Source: Ahaetulla prasina (lineage: Eukaryota; Chordata; Lepidosauria; Squamata; Colubridae). Taken from it: 64,000 nt of DNA. A model generated the notes under the pieces. The model saw only the letters and a program-made list of their open reading frames with translations. It was not told the origin of the DNA and made no database searches. Of the stretch, positions 1 through 10,152 are shown piece by piece. The stretch's first letter is position 1. Each line of letters begins with the position of its first letter. Location of the stretch: contig NC_080543.1 of assembly GCF_028640845.1 (NCBI RefSeq), positions 100,251,325 to 100,315,324 of the forward strand. Reading direction: 5' to 3'. The position numbers were made by a program, and so were the translations under genes.

Positions 1-234
1 AAATCTGGCCTATAATTCCTTATCTCCAGGGTATCTGGAATGGGCTTTTCAAAAGAAGTTTAAGAATTGCATCCTTTAAACAAAGATCTCCTTCAGGGAT
101 CCATTTATCATAACTAAGGCATCTGTAATAGCTTTCCAGTTACAACTGACAATACAAAACATCACAAACTGAAGCTGATATATTCTAACAATGCAAGAGA
201 AGTTATTATCAATCATCAAGGTTAATAGTTAATA

Positions 235-500
235 GGGCCTCTGTGGCTCAGACTGGTAAGACAGTCTGTTATTAACACAGCTGCCTGCAATTACTGCAGG
301 TTCTAGTCCCACCAGGCCCAAGGTTGACTCAGCCTTCCATCCTTTATAAGGTAGGTAAAATGAGGACCCAGATTGTTGGGGGCAATAAGTTGACTTTGTA
401 TATAAATATACAAATAGGATGAAGACTATTGCTAACATAGTGTAAGCCGCCCTGAGTCTTCGGAGAAGGGCAGGATATAAATGCAAATAAAAAAAAAAAA
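235..500 (+). repeat. tRNA-derived SINE with L2-type tail
   Basis: The head resembles a tRNA promoter: an A-box-like GTGGCTCAGACTGG near 243-256 and a B-box-like GGTTCTAGTCC at 299-309. The body runs into a hairpin tail (CCGCCCTGAGTC ... GAGAAGGGC) followed by an A-rich end. The same tail is seen at the 3' ends of the L2-like LINE copies at 9711-10152, 52805-53445 and 59040-59274, which suggests L2 machinery mobilised this SINE. A second, reverse copy lies at 55583-55850. No clear target-site duplication was found. Confidence 0.8.
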
Positions 501-853
501 GTTGCAAGGTGGTATCCAAATTGCCAAAAGTCTGAAGTACACACAGTTTTTATGATGACAATTGCTTCATGTGCCTTCCCACTTGCCCTCTAGTGAGATG
601 GTGCAGGAAGAAACTAAACCCTCAACAGCTCACCTGCCTTCTTAAGCCACCTCATCCATGATGGATGATTTGTTTTATTTTGAACTGTATTACATAGAAG
701 GAAAATCGGGTTCTTTGGAGGGCTGGAAACTTTCTAAAAGCTGACACGACTATGAGAAGACAAAATAGCCCTTAAAGTTCTAATATCTCTTTCCTAATAA
801 TAATTTAACAATTTCCAATACCAATCTACTATTCCCACCACTACTGTGATTGC

Positions 854-1222
854 TGTCAGGCCTGGAAACCATACTAGACTTTAGGGTTCCAGACGCTGCC
901 ACATTTTTCCCCTGAGGGGAAGAAGGGGGGTTGAGGGGTATGGTAACATTCTTCAAGCGGTCAAGGTTGGATGGTGTTCACATCTGCAGGAGGAGTGGCG
1001 AGAAGATATTCGAATGAACTGGGAGAACGTGGGACCATGTGACCAGCAAAGGGGTTAGGGGGTGGGACTCTTGGGGTTTGTATAACTGAGAAAAGAATCC
1101 GGAAGTTCAGTTTTGGAATTTCACTCATCGTGTGCCAGTTTCCTCATGCTAGTAAAGAACTCTGAAAGACAATGGCTTCTGAGGTTTTTTTATGCAGAAG
1201 AGGTTTTTCTGGAACCTTGACA
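854..1222 (+). mobile_element. Solo LTR, family A, 369 bp
   Basis: Begins TGTCAGGCCTGG and ends CCTTGACA, giving TG...CA termini. It is flanked by a perfect 5-bp target-site duplication ATTGC (849-853 and 1223-1227). It aligns along its whole length with the LTR at 24220-24579. No internal retroviral or Gypsy coding sequence lies next to it, so it is a solo LTR left by LTR-LTR recombination. Whether the parent was an endogenous retrovirus or a Gypsy-type element cannot be told from the LTR. It lies in the SLC5A7 intron upstream of the first exon seen here. Confidence 0.85.
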
Positions 1223-2042
1223 ATTGCTACCACAGGTTCCTGTGCTCTCATTGCAAACTCACTTTATCAACTCAATTAAATATAATAATTGGTCTTTATG
1301 TACTGTTGTACAGCTTGAATTGGGACAATATACAAAATTATATAATAAATAAATCATGTAAGTGGAGAGGGAATCCTTCCGATAAATTTCTGAATTGTCC
1401 TTTGCAACTTTTGTCACCTAACAACCAATAACTATGTATATAGAGTTGGTTGCCAGTGACATGTTTTAAAATAAATAAAATAATCAGCCTTACTTCCAGC
1501 TGTGTTTTGATTATCTGGAAAGCAACAGGGAGGTTTTAAACTATAATTTTGTTGCAAGTGCTCAAGAAATCTACATGCTGAGGTGATGGAAACTGAGTGG
1601 CTTAAACAATTTTCAGGGAATTTAATATGCAAGTTCTCTTTTAATACAAGTTACTATATGTGAAAGCTTTCTGTTGTGTTTCACATTGTGGAAGCAAATA
1701 TTGTAAAAGCTTGTTATGCTCACAAAAAGACAACTATAATTAAGAACTAGGATTTTACTGCTTTAGATGCTGAGGAATGGTTGCCACTTATATGCATATT
1801 GAGTCAGGACCAAGGACAGCAACATATTCAAGCATAAGCACTATGCTTTGTCCATGAAACTTTGAATATTAACAGGATCATTTGAATGGTTAAGTAACAT
1901 CATCAAGAGTGTATCCTGGATACCACATGTTCACTTCCAATATGCTGAGCAAACTCTACAATTCTCATACTGTATGTAACTTTTGGTTTAGAAACAATGG
2001 CTAGAGTAATATATTTCAGTGTAAACAGCATGTACCAACATT

Positions 2043-2087
2043 AGAATAGAATAGAATAGAATAGAATAGAATAGAATAGAATAGAAT
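2043..2087. repeat. (ATAGA)n microsatellite at LINE 3' end
   Basis: About nine uninterrupted 5-bp units abut the 3' end of the reverse-oriented Rex1/L3 LINE that follows. The same repeat, as its complement ATTCT, is found at the ends of the copies near 28000 and 32120. Confidence 0.95.
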
Positions 2088-2641
2088 TTTATTGGCCAAG
2101 TGTGATTGGACACACAAGGAATTTGTCTTGGTGCATATGCTCTCAGTGTACATAAAAGATACGTTCATCAAGGTACAACATTTACAACACAATTGATGAT
2201 CAATATATCAATATAAATCATAAGGATTGCCAGCAACAAGTTATAGTCATACAGTCATAAGTGGAAAGAGATTGGTGATGGGAACTATGAAACGATTAAT
2301 AGTAGTGCAGATTCAGTAAATAGTCTGACAGTGTTGAGGGAATTATTTGTTTAGCAGAGTGATGGCCTTCGGGAAAAAACTGTTCTTGTGTCTAGTTGTT
2401 CTGGTGTGCAGTGCTCTATAGCGTCGTTTTGAGGGTAGGAGTTGAAACAGTTTATGTCCAGGATGCGAGGGATCTGCAAATATTTTCATGGCCCTCTTCT
2501 TGATTCGTGCAGTATACAGGTCCTCAATGGAAGGCAGGTTGGTAGCAATTATTTTTTCTGCAGTTCTAATTATCCTCTGAAGTCTGTGTTTTTCTTGTTG
2601 GGTTGCAGAACCGAACCAGACAGTTATAGAGGTGCAAATTA
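2088..2641 (-). mobile_element. Rex1/CR1-L3 LINE 3' fragment
   Basis: On the minus strand, 2645-2343 encodes the last ~99 residues of a Rex1-like reverse transcriptase ORF. Recognisable stretches are VWFGSATQQ, HPGHKLFQLLPS and a KAITLLNK C-terminus. A ~250-bp 3' UTR and then the ATAGA microsatellite follow. The copy is 5'-truncated at about 2641. The protein nearly matches the + strand copy ending at 27735, so both inserted fairly recently. It lies in an SLC5A7 intron, antisense to the gene. Confidence 0.85.
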
Positions 2642-2780
2642 ACAATTATATTCTTCCAGTTTGTTGCTACAGAATTTCATTCAACACTTCCTAATTTTTT
2701 TTCCTATTTCTTTTCTCTAGAGTCACTGCATGTTTTCTTTCTTATGCTGGTATCATTTCACATATCTTACTATACTGAGC

Positions 2781-2781
<1 letters not shown>

Positions 2782-2813
<32 letters not shown>

Positions 2814-2880
2814 CTTTCCCCTCTCTCTGTCTGTCTCTCCCTCTCTCTTTCTCTCTCTCTCTCTCCTCTCTTTCTCTCTC
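2782..2880. repeat. (TC)n-rich simple repeat
   Basis: A ~100-bp pyrimidine tract of CT/CTGT/CCCT repeats, about 280 bp upstream of the exon at 3160. Any reading frame through it is an artefact of the repeat. Confidence 0.9.
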
Positions 2881-3159
2881 CCCACCCACACCCCCAATTT
2901 GGAGATCTTTTCACTGACATTTAATTTAGAAAGTTATGAGCTTCATTATATCCTTGAGAAGATAGTATGAACATCAGACTACATGTGTCTTCTGCAAGTA
3001 TTGTCAATCCTTTTCTTTTTTTTCCTCATGAAACTATAATCTTGTTTTAGAAACAGAGACAAAAAGGTACAAAAATGACCTTCCCAGTCACATTGAAATG
3101 CTTTGAAAAGTACACAAATTGTTAGCCGACATTTAATTTATTTCTCTGCCTTGTTACAG

Positions 3160-3308
3160 GTGCCACCATAAGTGTGATAATCGACATCAACAACACCATT
3201 TCAATTATTATTTCTGCCTCCATTGCAACCCTGTATACCTTAGTGGGAGGACTTTATTCAGTAGCTTACACTGATGTGGTCCAGCTGTTCTGCATTTTCT
3301 TAGGACTT
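3160..3308 (+). CDS. SLC5A7: SLC5A7 exon (first in window): choline transporter
   Basis: Part of the high-affinity, Na+- and Cl--dependent choline transporter CHT1. It takes up choline into cholinergic nerve terminals, the limiting step for acetylcholine synthesis. The acceptor is TTGTTACAG and the donor CTT|GTGAGT. The exon begins in a split glycine codon (GT from this exon) and encodes 49 further residues, including [20 protein letters not shown], a highly conserved stretch covering a transmembrane helix and its loop. By comparison with the human protein this corresponds to roughly residues 150-200. Upstream coding exons are not in the window. The next intron is 8.3 kb and full of transposons. 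Identification is by recognised protein sequence; gene order could not be checked. Confidence 0.95.
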
Positions 3309-3793
3309 GTGAGTTTTGTATTTACTTTTCCATATGTAACACCAAGGTGATTGTATTTTACATCAAGCACAGGAAGTAGATGCTTCATGTCTCTATAGAT
3401 TACAAGTACGTGCTGATTAGTTTGTGGCCGAAAGGGAATATTAAGAGCCTATATTACTCTTGTCTTAACTATTGTTTTAGAATAAATCAGCACCAACCAT
3501 AACTGTGATTTATATTAAATAAGAATCAAATATGAGCATAGATTGAAATCAATTTAAAAGTTGCTAATGAATTGAAAGATTGCAGATAATGAGAGAAGTT
3601 GATTTGTATCCAAAAGAAGAAGATGTGAAAAATGGCCAGGAAGGATGATGGCATAATGATGGTTCTTGATTTGCCAGTGCCTCTGAATATTTATCCAGGA
3701 TAAAAGACCAGAATCTGATTGGACTGTCGGTTGAGTTAAATCCTTTACTTCTGGCCACATAATGTTTTCTGAAGGCACCATCTTTACTTAGAG

Positions 3794-4907
3794 CAGCATT
3801 CACCAACCAGTGGTCCGCGGACCACTGATGGTCCGTGAGAAAATGTTGGTGGTCTGTGAAGAAATCTTCATATTTTTGCTGGTGCATCCTGGTGGAGGAG
3901 CTGCTTTGGGATGTGCAATGGGCCAGTCCTGTGAGTGTGACTGCTACAGCTCTGGGATATGGGACTGGCTGTGGCGGGGCTGGAAATCTCTGCCCTGGGG
4001 TAGCACGTGCAATGTGCAACTTTGCAGGTGGTGCAATACGCAAAAAGTGCAGCCCTCTCATCCGGAATGAAATAATGGTGCTGTTCCCATGGTGGGGGAG
4101 TGAGTGGTGCAAGCGAGCTGAAGCAGCCCCCTGCAAGCTCTCATCTCTCGAGGAGCCCGACCGAAGTTTCCCGCGCCGCTTCAGCAAGCACTCCTTGAGA
4201 GACAAGAGCTTGCAGGGGCCCGATCTGGCATTCGCAATGGAGAGCAAAACCCAGCTGCTCCCCGGACCAGACACTGTTTACCGCTCCGAATCCCAAGCGA
4301 CAGGAGACGAGGGCTGCTTTGTGCCACCGGCTGGCACAAAATAGTGAGGCAGAATGCTGATGCTGCACAAGTGCAAGTAGTGCTTTGCTCTCACACTTCT
4401 TCCGGCCCTTATTGGTACTCCGCATACCTCAGTCTCTCAGGGAGATGCTTAACTTCCTCTCAGCCCCAAGACACTGGCTGGGTCATGAAATGAGAGAGAG
4501 AAAAAGAATTAGAGAGAGAGAATCAGAATGAGACAGAGAGAGAAAGAGACAGAATGAGAGAGAGAGAGAGAGAGAGAGAAAGAGACAGAGAGAATCAGAG
4601 AGAATGAGAGAGTGAGAGAGAATGAGAGAGAATCAGAAGGAGAATGAGAGACAGAGAGAGAGAATGAAAGAGAGAGAATCAGAGAGAATGAGAGAGAGAG
4701 ACAGAATGAAAGAGAGAATCAAAGAGAGAGAGAATCAGAATGAGGGAGAGAGAAAGAGAGAGGATGGAGAGTGCCTAAAGGACCCCATCCCATCACTGGG
4801 AGTCCAGGCGCTTCAGCAAGCAGCACGCTGGATTCATATTAGTGGTCCACGGGATTTAAAATTATGAACTTGGTGGTCCCTGAGGTACAAAAGGTTGGGG
4901 ACCCCTG
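3794..4907. mobile_element. Non-autonomous hAT element, 1.1 kb
   Basis: Termini are inverted: CAGCATTCACCAACC at the left and GGTTGGGGACCCCTG at the right, both decayed from a CAGGGGTCCCCAACC-type hAT end. Flanks carry an 8-bp target-site duplication, ACTTAGAG (3786-3793) and CCTTAGAG (4908-4915), 7 of 8 identical. No transposase is recognisable. The open frames on both strands between 3800 and 4430 show no family motifs. A purine-rich minisatellite occupies 4491-4763. It sits within the 8.3-kb SLC5A7 intron. Confidence 0.85.
4491..4763. repeat. GA-rich minisatellite inside hAT element
   Basis: About 270 bp of AGAGAGAATCAGA, AGAATGAGAGAG and AGAGACAGA motifs, almost entirely purine on the + strand. 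It lies wholly inside the hAT element at 3794-4907, so the element either carried or grew it. Confidence 0.9.
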
Positions 4908-5394
4908 CCTTAGAGGATGCATAACAGGCATGTGATATCTACAGTTCTGCTCTCTAAACCTTGGTTCTGCTTCTCCCTCTGTTCTTAGCTCCATTGTGCA
5001 CACATCTGATATAAGAAGAGAATGCTTTCATTTAGCTCAAGACCAGAATTATCTCCCTTCCACTCCATTGTATCCAGATTATGTCAGTAGGAAAACTGAA
5101 AGCAAAATCCCAGCCCCTCAGTTAAACTCTGCTTACTCCAGCAAAACATACCCTCAGTACTGCCTCCCTTTATGCACACAGAGGCAAACAGGTATCTTCT
5201 TTCCACAGACAAAAGATACCCTTTTTTGACGCACAAGACAGCACTGTGATGGAGGAAACCTTTGTTTGCCTTTGTTTATAGAAAATATATGCAAAGAAAT
5301 GTTGTTCTCTATCTACTTTTGCACAAAAAAGGCAGAGATCCCTATCAGGGAATATATCTCCCCCAGAAAATAAACTTTTATAGAGTATGGGGTT

Positions 5395-5530
5395 TTTATT
5401 TATTATTTATTTATTAAGAAGATTTCTATGGCCACCCAACTCAGTCACAGGTGACTTACAGAAGCAAAATCCCAAATACAAAGCCCAATAAATCCTCCCT
5501 ACCCCAGGCATCAACAATCATTTCCCCAAT
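5395..5530 (-). repeat. Old L2-like LINE tail
   Basis: A TTTATT-rich stretch is followed by GGCCACCCAACTC and GTGACTTACAG. This is the usual look of a decayed L2 3' end on the reverse strand. It is short and diverged, so it could be another old LINE. The flanking 4916-5394 and 5531-5842 show no gene or repeat I recognise. Confidence 0.45.
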
Positions 5531-5842
5531 GTTGGGGGGATTGACACATTTTATTTCTTTATATCTTCCATTTTCTTTTGTTTATCCCTTCCCTCCCTCA
5601 ATTTCTCGTCCTATGATAGAAGAGACTTGCCTTCGACTTTAAATACAGTATCTGATCTTAACTTTATAGTTATCTGATTAAACGTGACTGATCACATGTT
5701 TAAGAAAGCCTTTCAATAATAAAATCAGATAGTCAACATCCAGTTAGCATCTATGTGCAACAGCACAAATGTTGCATGCTGCCATTATATCCTGACAAGG
5801 ATTCTTGGATCCAGTAGAAGAGAATATATTTAGTTAAGGAAT

Positions 5843-5905
5843 GAACTGAGGAGAACTTGGTGTTCTCTGAGCTTTGTTGCTTGCTTTCAGTTGTTTCATT
5901 ACTAT
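5843..5905 (-). mobile_element. Penelope-like terminal fragment, inverted
   Basis: On the minus strand this reads like the 3' end of the + strand Penelope fragment at 6690-6735 (GAAACAACTGAAAGCAAGC, AACAAAGCTCAGAGAACACC). Inverted end fragments beside a main copy are typical of Penelope-like elements. Confidence 0.55.
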
Positions 5906-5999
5906 AAAATATGTTCCAACAAAATAGATACCCATGCAACAACTTTATTAAAAAAAACCTGAGCACTCCAATACTATAGTACACAACACAAGCTATGAA

Positions 6000-6738
6000 A
6001 AGGATATATCAAAACACATCTCAGAAACAACAAACTATTACAACCAGGTGGCATTATGGCAGTACACAAACTAATTAAAAAAACCCAAAACATCTTAAGT
6101 AAACCAGAGGTCCAGTAGTCCAAGAACAAATGAAACAGGATTCATTTACAACATAAAGTGTAAGGACTTAACAGCCATTATGTAGGACAGACAGACAGAA
6201 GACGGGAAGAGCACATCCATGAACACCAAATAGCAAGCAGAAGACACAATGAAAATTCCATAATTTCACAACACATGGATAGGCTCAACCATAATTTCAA
6301 CCATAGTTTCAACTGGGAAACCGTGAGCATCCTAGATCAATCTAAATTCAAAAACATTAGGGAATTTGTGGGAATTTGTCATTCAGACAAATCAGTCATC
6401 AACAGAGACACAGAGATAAATCAATAGATACACAGAGATAAATCACATTTACACTCTATTCAAAAAAGACAATTAAAAAAAGCTAAGAAGGATCCTCTAT
6501 AACAGTCTGTACCCAATAAGCAGGGATTAACACCAGGCAAACAATCAAGAAAAAAAACCCAAACAACTCTAATCAAGAAACTGCCAAGGGAAAAAACCAC
6601 ATCCCACCAACAATGGTAGTGCAAGCTGTATATAAACAGGGAACAAACCCCACTAGCACTGATGATGTTACCTAGTTGGGTGATAAAACATCTTCAAGCA
6701 AACAACCAAGCTCAGAGAGCACCAAAGTCTTGACAAAG
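6000..6738 (+). mobile_element. Penelope-like element, GIY-YIG end (decayed)
   Basis: From 6176 the + strand reads HYVGQTDRRR, then HIHEHQIASRRHNENS about five residues on, then FNWETVSILD and REFVG. This is the pattern of the GIY-YIG endonuclease domain at the C-terminus of Penelope-like retroelements. Stops and frame changes make it a pseudogene. The 3' part (about 6660-6735) has the TTACCTAGTTGGGTGA motif common to tetrapod Penelope ends. The reverse transcriptase part is missing. The element is intronic, in the sense orientation of SLC5A7. Confidence 0.75.
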
Positions 6739-6907
6739 ATGTCAAGTCTTATAAGAACACTTAAAAAGACTTGCCCAGTCATATCAATAAGTGCAATGCA
6801 ATGGAGACTTTGTATCAGGAGTATGTGCAAGAGAGTAAATGTGGACAGATGCCTCTGTTCTCCTCATATAGTGTTTCCTTTTCATTCTTCAGTTCCAACA
6901 TACCTGC

Positions 6908-6910
<3 letters not shown>

Positions 6911-6945
<35 letters not shown>

Positions 6946-6975
6946 AGAGAGAGAGAGAAAGAGAGAGAGAGAGAT
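6911..6975. repeat. (GA)n microsatellite
   Basis: An almost pure dinucleotide tract with a few G/A interruptions. Reading frames of ER or SL repeats through it are not genes. Confidence 0.95.
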
Positions 6976-7279
6976 GGAAGGAGAGAGGGAACTGAATACT
7001 GTTATAAAACTGGAGCTCAGTCCTCTGCTTAAGTAGGTTGAGCTGCATTCACTGATGCTCATTATCATATTATTTATTTGGAGTTTCCAGTCCCAGATCC
7101 AGGATGGGGCCATTGAATTTGTTCTGTGTTACCTTGTTAAGTAAGAGACTATAATTTCATACCTTTTGTTCCTAAAACAGCCATTTTCATTCTCCGATCC
7201 AATTCTTTCCCAAAATTGGAAAAAGTCCAAAATTACAAAAAGTCACTGAATCTAAAAAATATTCATGTTACACATAAAC

Positions 7280-8551
7280 TTTCTCTTCCTGAGACTATTG
7301 TATGCGACCTGTCCCTTAACATCACACTTCAATTCTTATTATGCTAGAGAGCCCCTGACTATGACATCGCTCATGTGAACAAGTTAATCGCACTGCTAAC
7401 ATGGGCTACCTCTTGTCCATATCCCCTCATCTTCCTGGGTGACCTTAATCTACCTTCTATTAACTGGATAACAAATGAATGTACAACTGAACCCATCCAT
7501 ACTATTCTATACAACGCTGTTACAAACCTTGGTCTAGAACAACTAGTAACTAACAATACAAGACTCAACAACTGCCTTGACCTCATCTTCTGCAACAACA
7601 CAAACTCAATTTATGCACTACAAATAAAAGAACCCTTTTCCAACAGCGACCACAGCATGATAGACTTTTGTCTCAATATACGCCCTTACATAAATTGTCA
7701 TAATAATGGTATTCTAAACTACGATTTCAAAAAAGCCAACTATGACCTTATAAACTACGACCTTTCTTTTCTTGACTGGCAAAATCTGTTCTCAACCTGA
7801 ATCACTGCAGAAGACCACTATAAAGTTTTCCTACTTGAAGTCAATAGAGTCATTAATCTTTACATACCACAAACCACCACCAAAACCAGAAAAAACAAAT
7901 TACCCATATCACTAAAAAAGCTTCAACCCCAAAAAAATCCCTCTGGAGAAGAAATAAAAAGGGCTATGTAGCAAATTTCAAAAACCGCTACAGAAATATA
8001 TGCAATCAAGTAAAAACTGAATGCACCAATTACCACACCAAGCAAGAAGAAGACATCTTGCGCACAAATCCCAATCGTGCTTTTTATAATTTTGTAAACA
8101 ACAAACTTAAAGACTCGAGATCCATCCTAAGATGGATTTTAGACTAAAAGAGTCTAACGACAAAGAATATAATGATGAAAAAGTTAAAGCAAACCTCTTC
8201 AACACTTTCTTTGGCACAGTCTTTGTTAACAGTAATGACTTATACCCGACATTCCCCAATGGTACCAACAATGAGTGCAACAACCTAAAACACATAGATT
8301 TCACAGAATATAATGTTGAAAAAGCTCTTTGCAAACTTAAACCATCCCTATCTATTGGACCTGATGGACTACGTGCATACTTCTTAAAAAAGATTTCCAC
8401 TAATATAGCAGAACCCCTAAGCATAATTTTTGAAAAAGCTTTCATGACCAGTTCCCTTCCCAAACTTTGGTCACTTGCCACGGTCATCCCTATCTTCAAA
8501 GAAGGAGACCCCAGCCTAGATGAAAATTACAGATCTATCTCTCTTTGCTGT
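7280..8551 (+). mobile_element. CR1-group LINE, 5' part (EN and start of RT), pseudogenised
   Basis: 5'-truncated. From about 7350 the frame encodes the end of an apurinic endonuclease domain: LIFLGDLNLPSINW, then SNSDHSMIDF with the SDH motif. Stops and a frame break occur at 7798-8130. From 8132 the reverse transcriptase begins, with GPDGLRAYFLKKIS and LATVIPIFKEGDPS. The element is cut at 8552 by a solo LTR and resumes at 9086. The same family occurs at 35745-36545, 43964-45310 and 50818-51490. It lies sense-oriented in the 8.3-kb SLC5A7 intron. Confidence 0.85.
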
Positions 8552-8556
8552 GTCAC

Positions 8557-9080
8557 TGTTGTGCCTCGCTCCCCCCCCCCCCCCCCCGCTGCAGCCAGGC
8601 CCCTCTCATCTCCTGCTATCTCAGCCAGAGACTTATAGTGCAGAAGAATGTCCTGGCATGCCTCCAGCCCCCAGCTCTGGCACCATGCCCGGACAAACTG
8701 AGCAAACAAACCTCCCTCCGATAGCATGTGCGCCTGAAGCCAGCCACGAGCTGGGATTACCGGCAGCTAGGGACGAAATGATGCAATGGATAGATCCATG
8801 TTTCTGGAGAATGGAGAGGCGACGTCAGCAAAAGGAAGGGAGGGGCAGGCCTGGATAAGTGCTGAGTCATGGAGCCACACCCTATGGCCTATATAAAGGA
8901 TCTGCTTTCTGGCATTCTTTGAGTCAAGCAAAGTCTAACTTGGATTGCTGAAGTCACATCCTGGTCTCCTGCCTGCCCTGAGAACTCTGACAGAACTTTG
9001 GCAAAGCTGCAGAGGCTTCACAGCCTCGCTTGATAGAGACTTCCCCGACCCGGCCGTCAGAGGAGGAGTGGGACACGACA
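8557..9080 (+). mobile_element. Solo LTR, family B, 524 bp
   Basis: Begins TGTTGTGCC and ends GACACGACA, which are TG...CA termini that are imperfect inverted repeats. The flanking target-site duplication is GTCAC at 8552-8556 and 9081-9085. The undamaged LINE copy at 44000 reads GCGTCACCTGCAAAG across this site with a single GTCAC, which confirms the insertion. A TATA-like TATATAAA lies at 8890-8897. It carries a poly-C run at 8572-8587. No internal gag or pol is present. It is more GC-rich than its surroundings. Confidence 0.9.
8890..8897 (+). promoter_or_regulatory. TATA-like box in solo LTR
   Basis: TATATAAA, followed by AGGATCTGC, about 190 bp before the LTR end. This is where a U3/R promoter is expected. 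Activity is unknown. If active it would transcribe in the sense direction into SLC5A7 exon 11617. Confidence 0.45.
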
Positions 9081-9085
9081 GTCAC

Positions 9086-9709
9086 CTGCAAAGTAATGGA
9101 ATCTATCACCAACCATTACCTTCCATTAACCTCCATCTAGAAACAAACAACCTACTCTCTAATAAACAATTTGGTTTCAGAAAAAAATTATCTTGTAATT
9201 TACAACTTTTCCACTGCAAAAACATATGGACTACAAATCTTGATCAGGGCAAAGCAATAGATGCAATCGACATAGACTTCTGTAAAGCTTTCAACTCAGT
9301 AGTACATGACAAACTTCTCCTAAAACTAAAATCCTATGGCATTTCAGGACCCCTTCACAATTGGATATCTGCTTTTCTGTCTAACAGACAACAAGTGATC
9401 AAAATTGGCAATGCTCTATCAAATCCTGTTCCTGTTAAAAGGGGCGTTCCCCAAGGCAGCATTCTTGGACCAACACTCTACATATTATACATTAATGATC
9501 TTTGTGACCATATTACAAGTAATTGTGTTCTCTTTGCTGATGATGTCAAACTATTTAACACCACCAATAATACACTTATCCTCCAAAAAGACCTTGACTT
9601 TGTATCTGAATGTTCTAAAACCTGGCAACTCCAAATCTCTACCAGCAAATGTTCAGTCTTGCATATTGGAAAAAAGAACCCAAACACTAAGTACAAGCTT
9701 GAGGGACAT

Positions 9710-9710
<1 letters not shown>
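9086..9710 (+). mobile_element. CR1-group LINE, RT core
   Basis: Continues the LINE interrupted at 8552. The frame reads NKQFGFRKKLSCNLQ, AIDIDFCKAFNSVVHDKLL, GVPQGSILGPTLY and the catalytic FADDVKLF, i.e. fingers and palm of a LINE reverse transcriptase. The catalytic aspartates are retained in this copy although the element as a whole is broken. The open frame from about 8945 to 9862 fuses LTR, RT and L2 sequence and is not a real protein. Confidence 0.85.
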
Positions 9711-9748
<38 letters not shown>

Positions 9749-10152
9749 TTTTATTTGTATACCGCCCTTCTCCCGAAGGACTCAGGGCGGTTCACAGCCA
9801 GTAAAAACACAGTAAATACAATACAAATTTTAAAAAAACTATATAAAAAACTGATTCAATAACGACCTAAAAATTTAAATACAATTTAAAACCCCATTTA
9901 AAACCCTGATTAAAACTCTGAAATTAAAACTATGTTCAAGCTAGTCCTGCACGTCGAAACAACAGTGTCTTCAGCTCGCGGCGGAAAGTCCGGAGGTCGG
10001 GGAGTTGACGAAGCCCCAGAGGCAGCTCATTCCAGAGGGCGGGAGCCCCCACAGAGAAGGCCCTCCCCCTGGAGGTCGCCAGCCGACATTGTTTGGCTGA
10101 CGGTATCCGAAGGAAGCCCTCTCTGTGAGAGCGCACTGGTCGGTGTGAGGCT
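9711..10152 (-). mobile_element. L2-like LINE 3' end nested in CR1-group LINE
   Basis: On the minus strand, 10136-9936 encodes a typical L2 C-terminus: RAFSVGAPALWNELPLGLRQ followed by LPDLRTFRRELKTLLF. The 3' hairpin tail (CCGCCCTGAGTCC ... GAGAAGGGCGG) and a (TAAA)n end lie at 9711-9800. It split the host LINE: the unbroken copy at 44628 reads GGACATTATCTTG. A short target-site duplication, ACATT, is seen at 9706-9710 and 10153-10157. Confidence 0.85.

Noticed and set aside
243..309. tRNA gene
   Set aside because: A/B-box-like motifs belong to a SINE head; no complete cloverleaf or terminator could be drawn.
2043..2087. CRISPR-like array
   Set aside because: Five-base tandem units without spacers; a LINE-associated microsatellite.
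3564..4344. Long open frames on both strands (up to 236 codons)
   Set aside because: They straddle the hAT element boundary and have no family motifs or splice signals; they are composition artefacts of a GC-richer transposon.
6676..7113. Arg/Glu-rich and Ser/Leu-rich frames
   Set aside because: Translations of the (GA)n microsatellite.
8132..8638. 168-codon frame read as one protein
   Set aside because: It starts as LINE reverse transcriptase and runs into the solo LTR poly-C stretch; a fusion of two elements.
8945..9862. 305-codon frame
   Set aside because: LTR, LINE RT and L2 tail joined by chance; not a gene.
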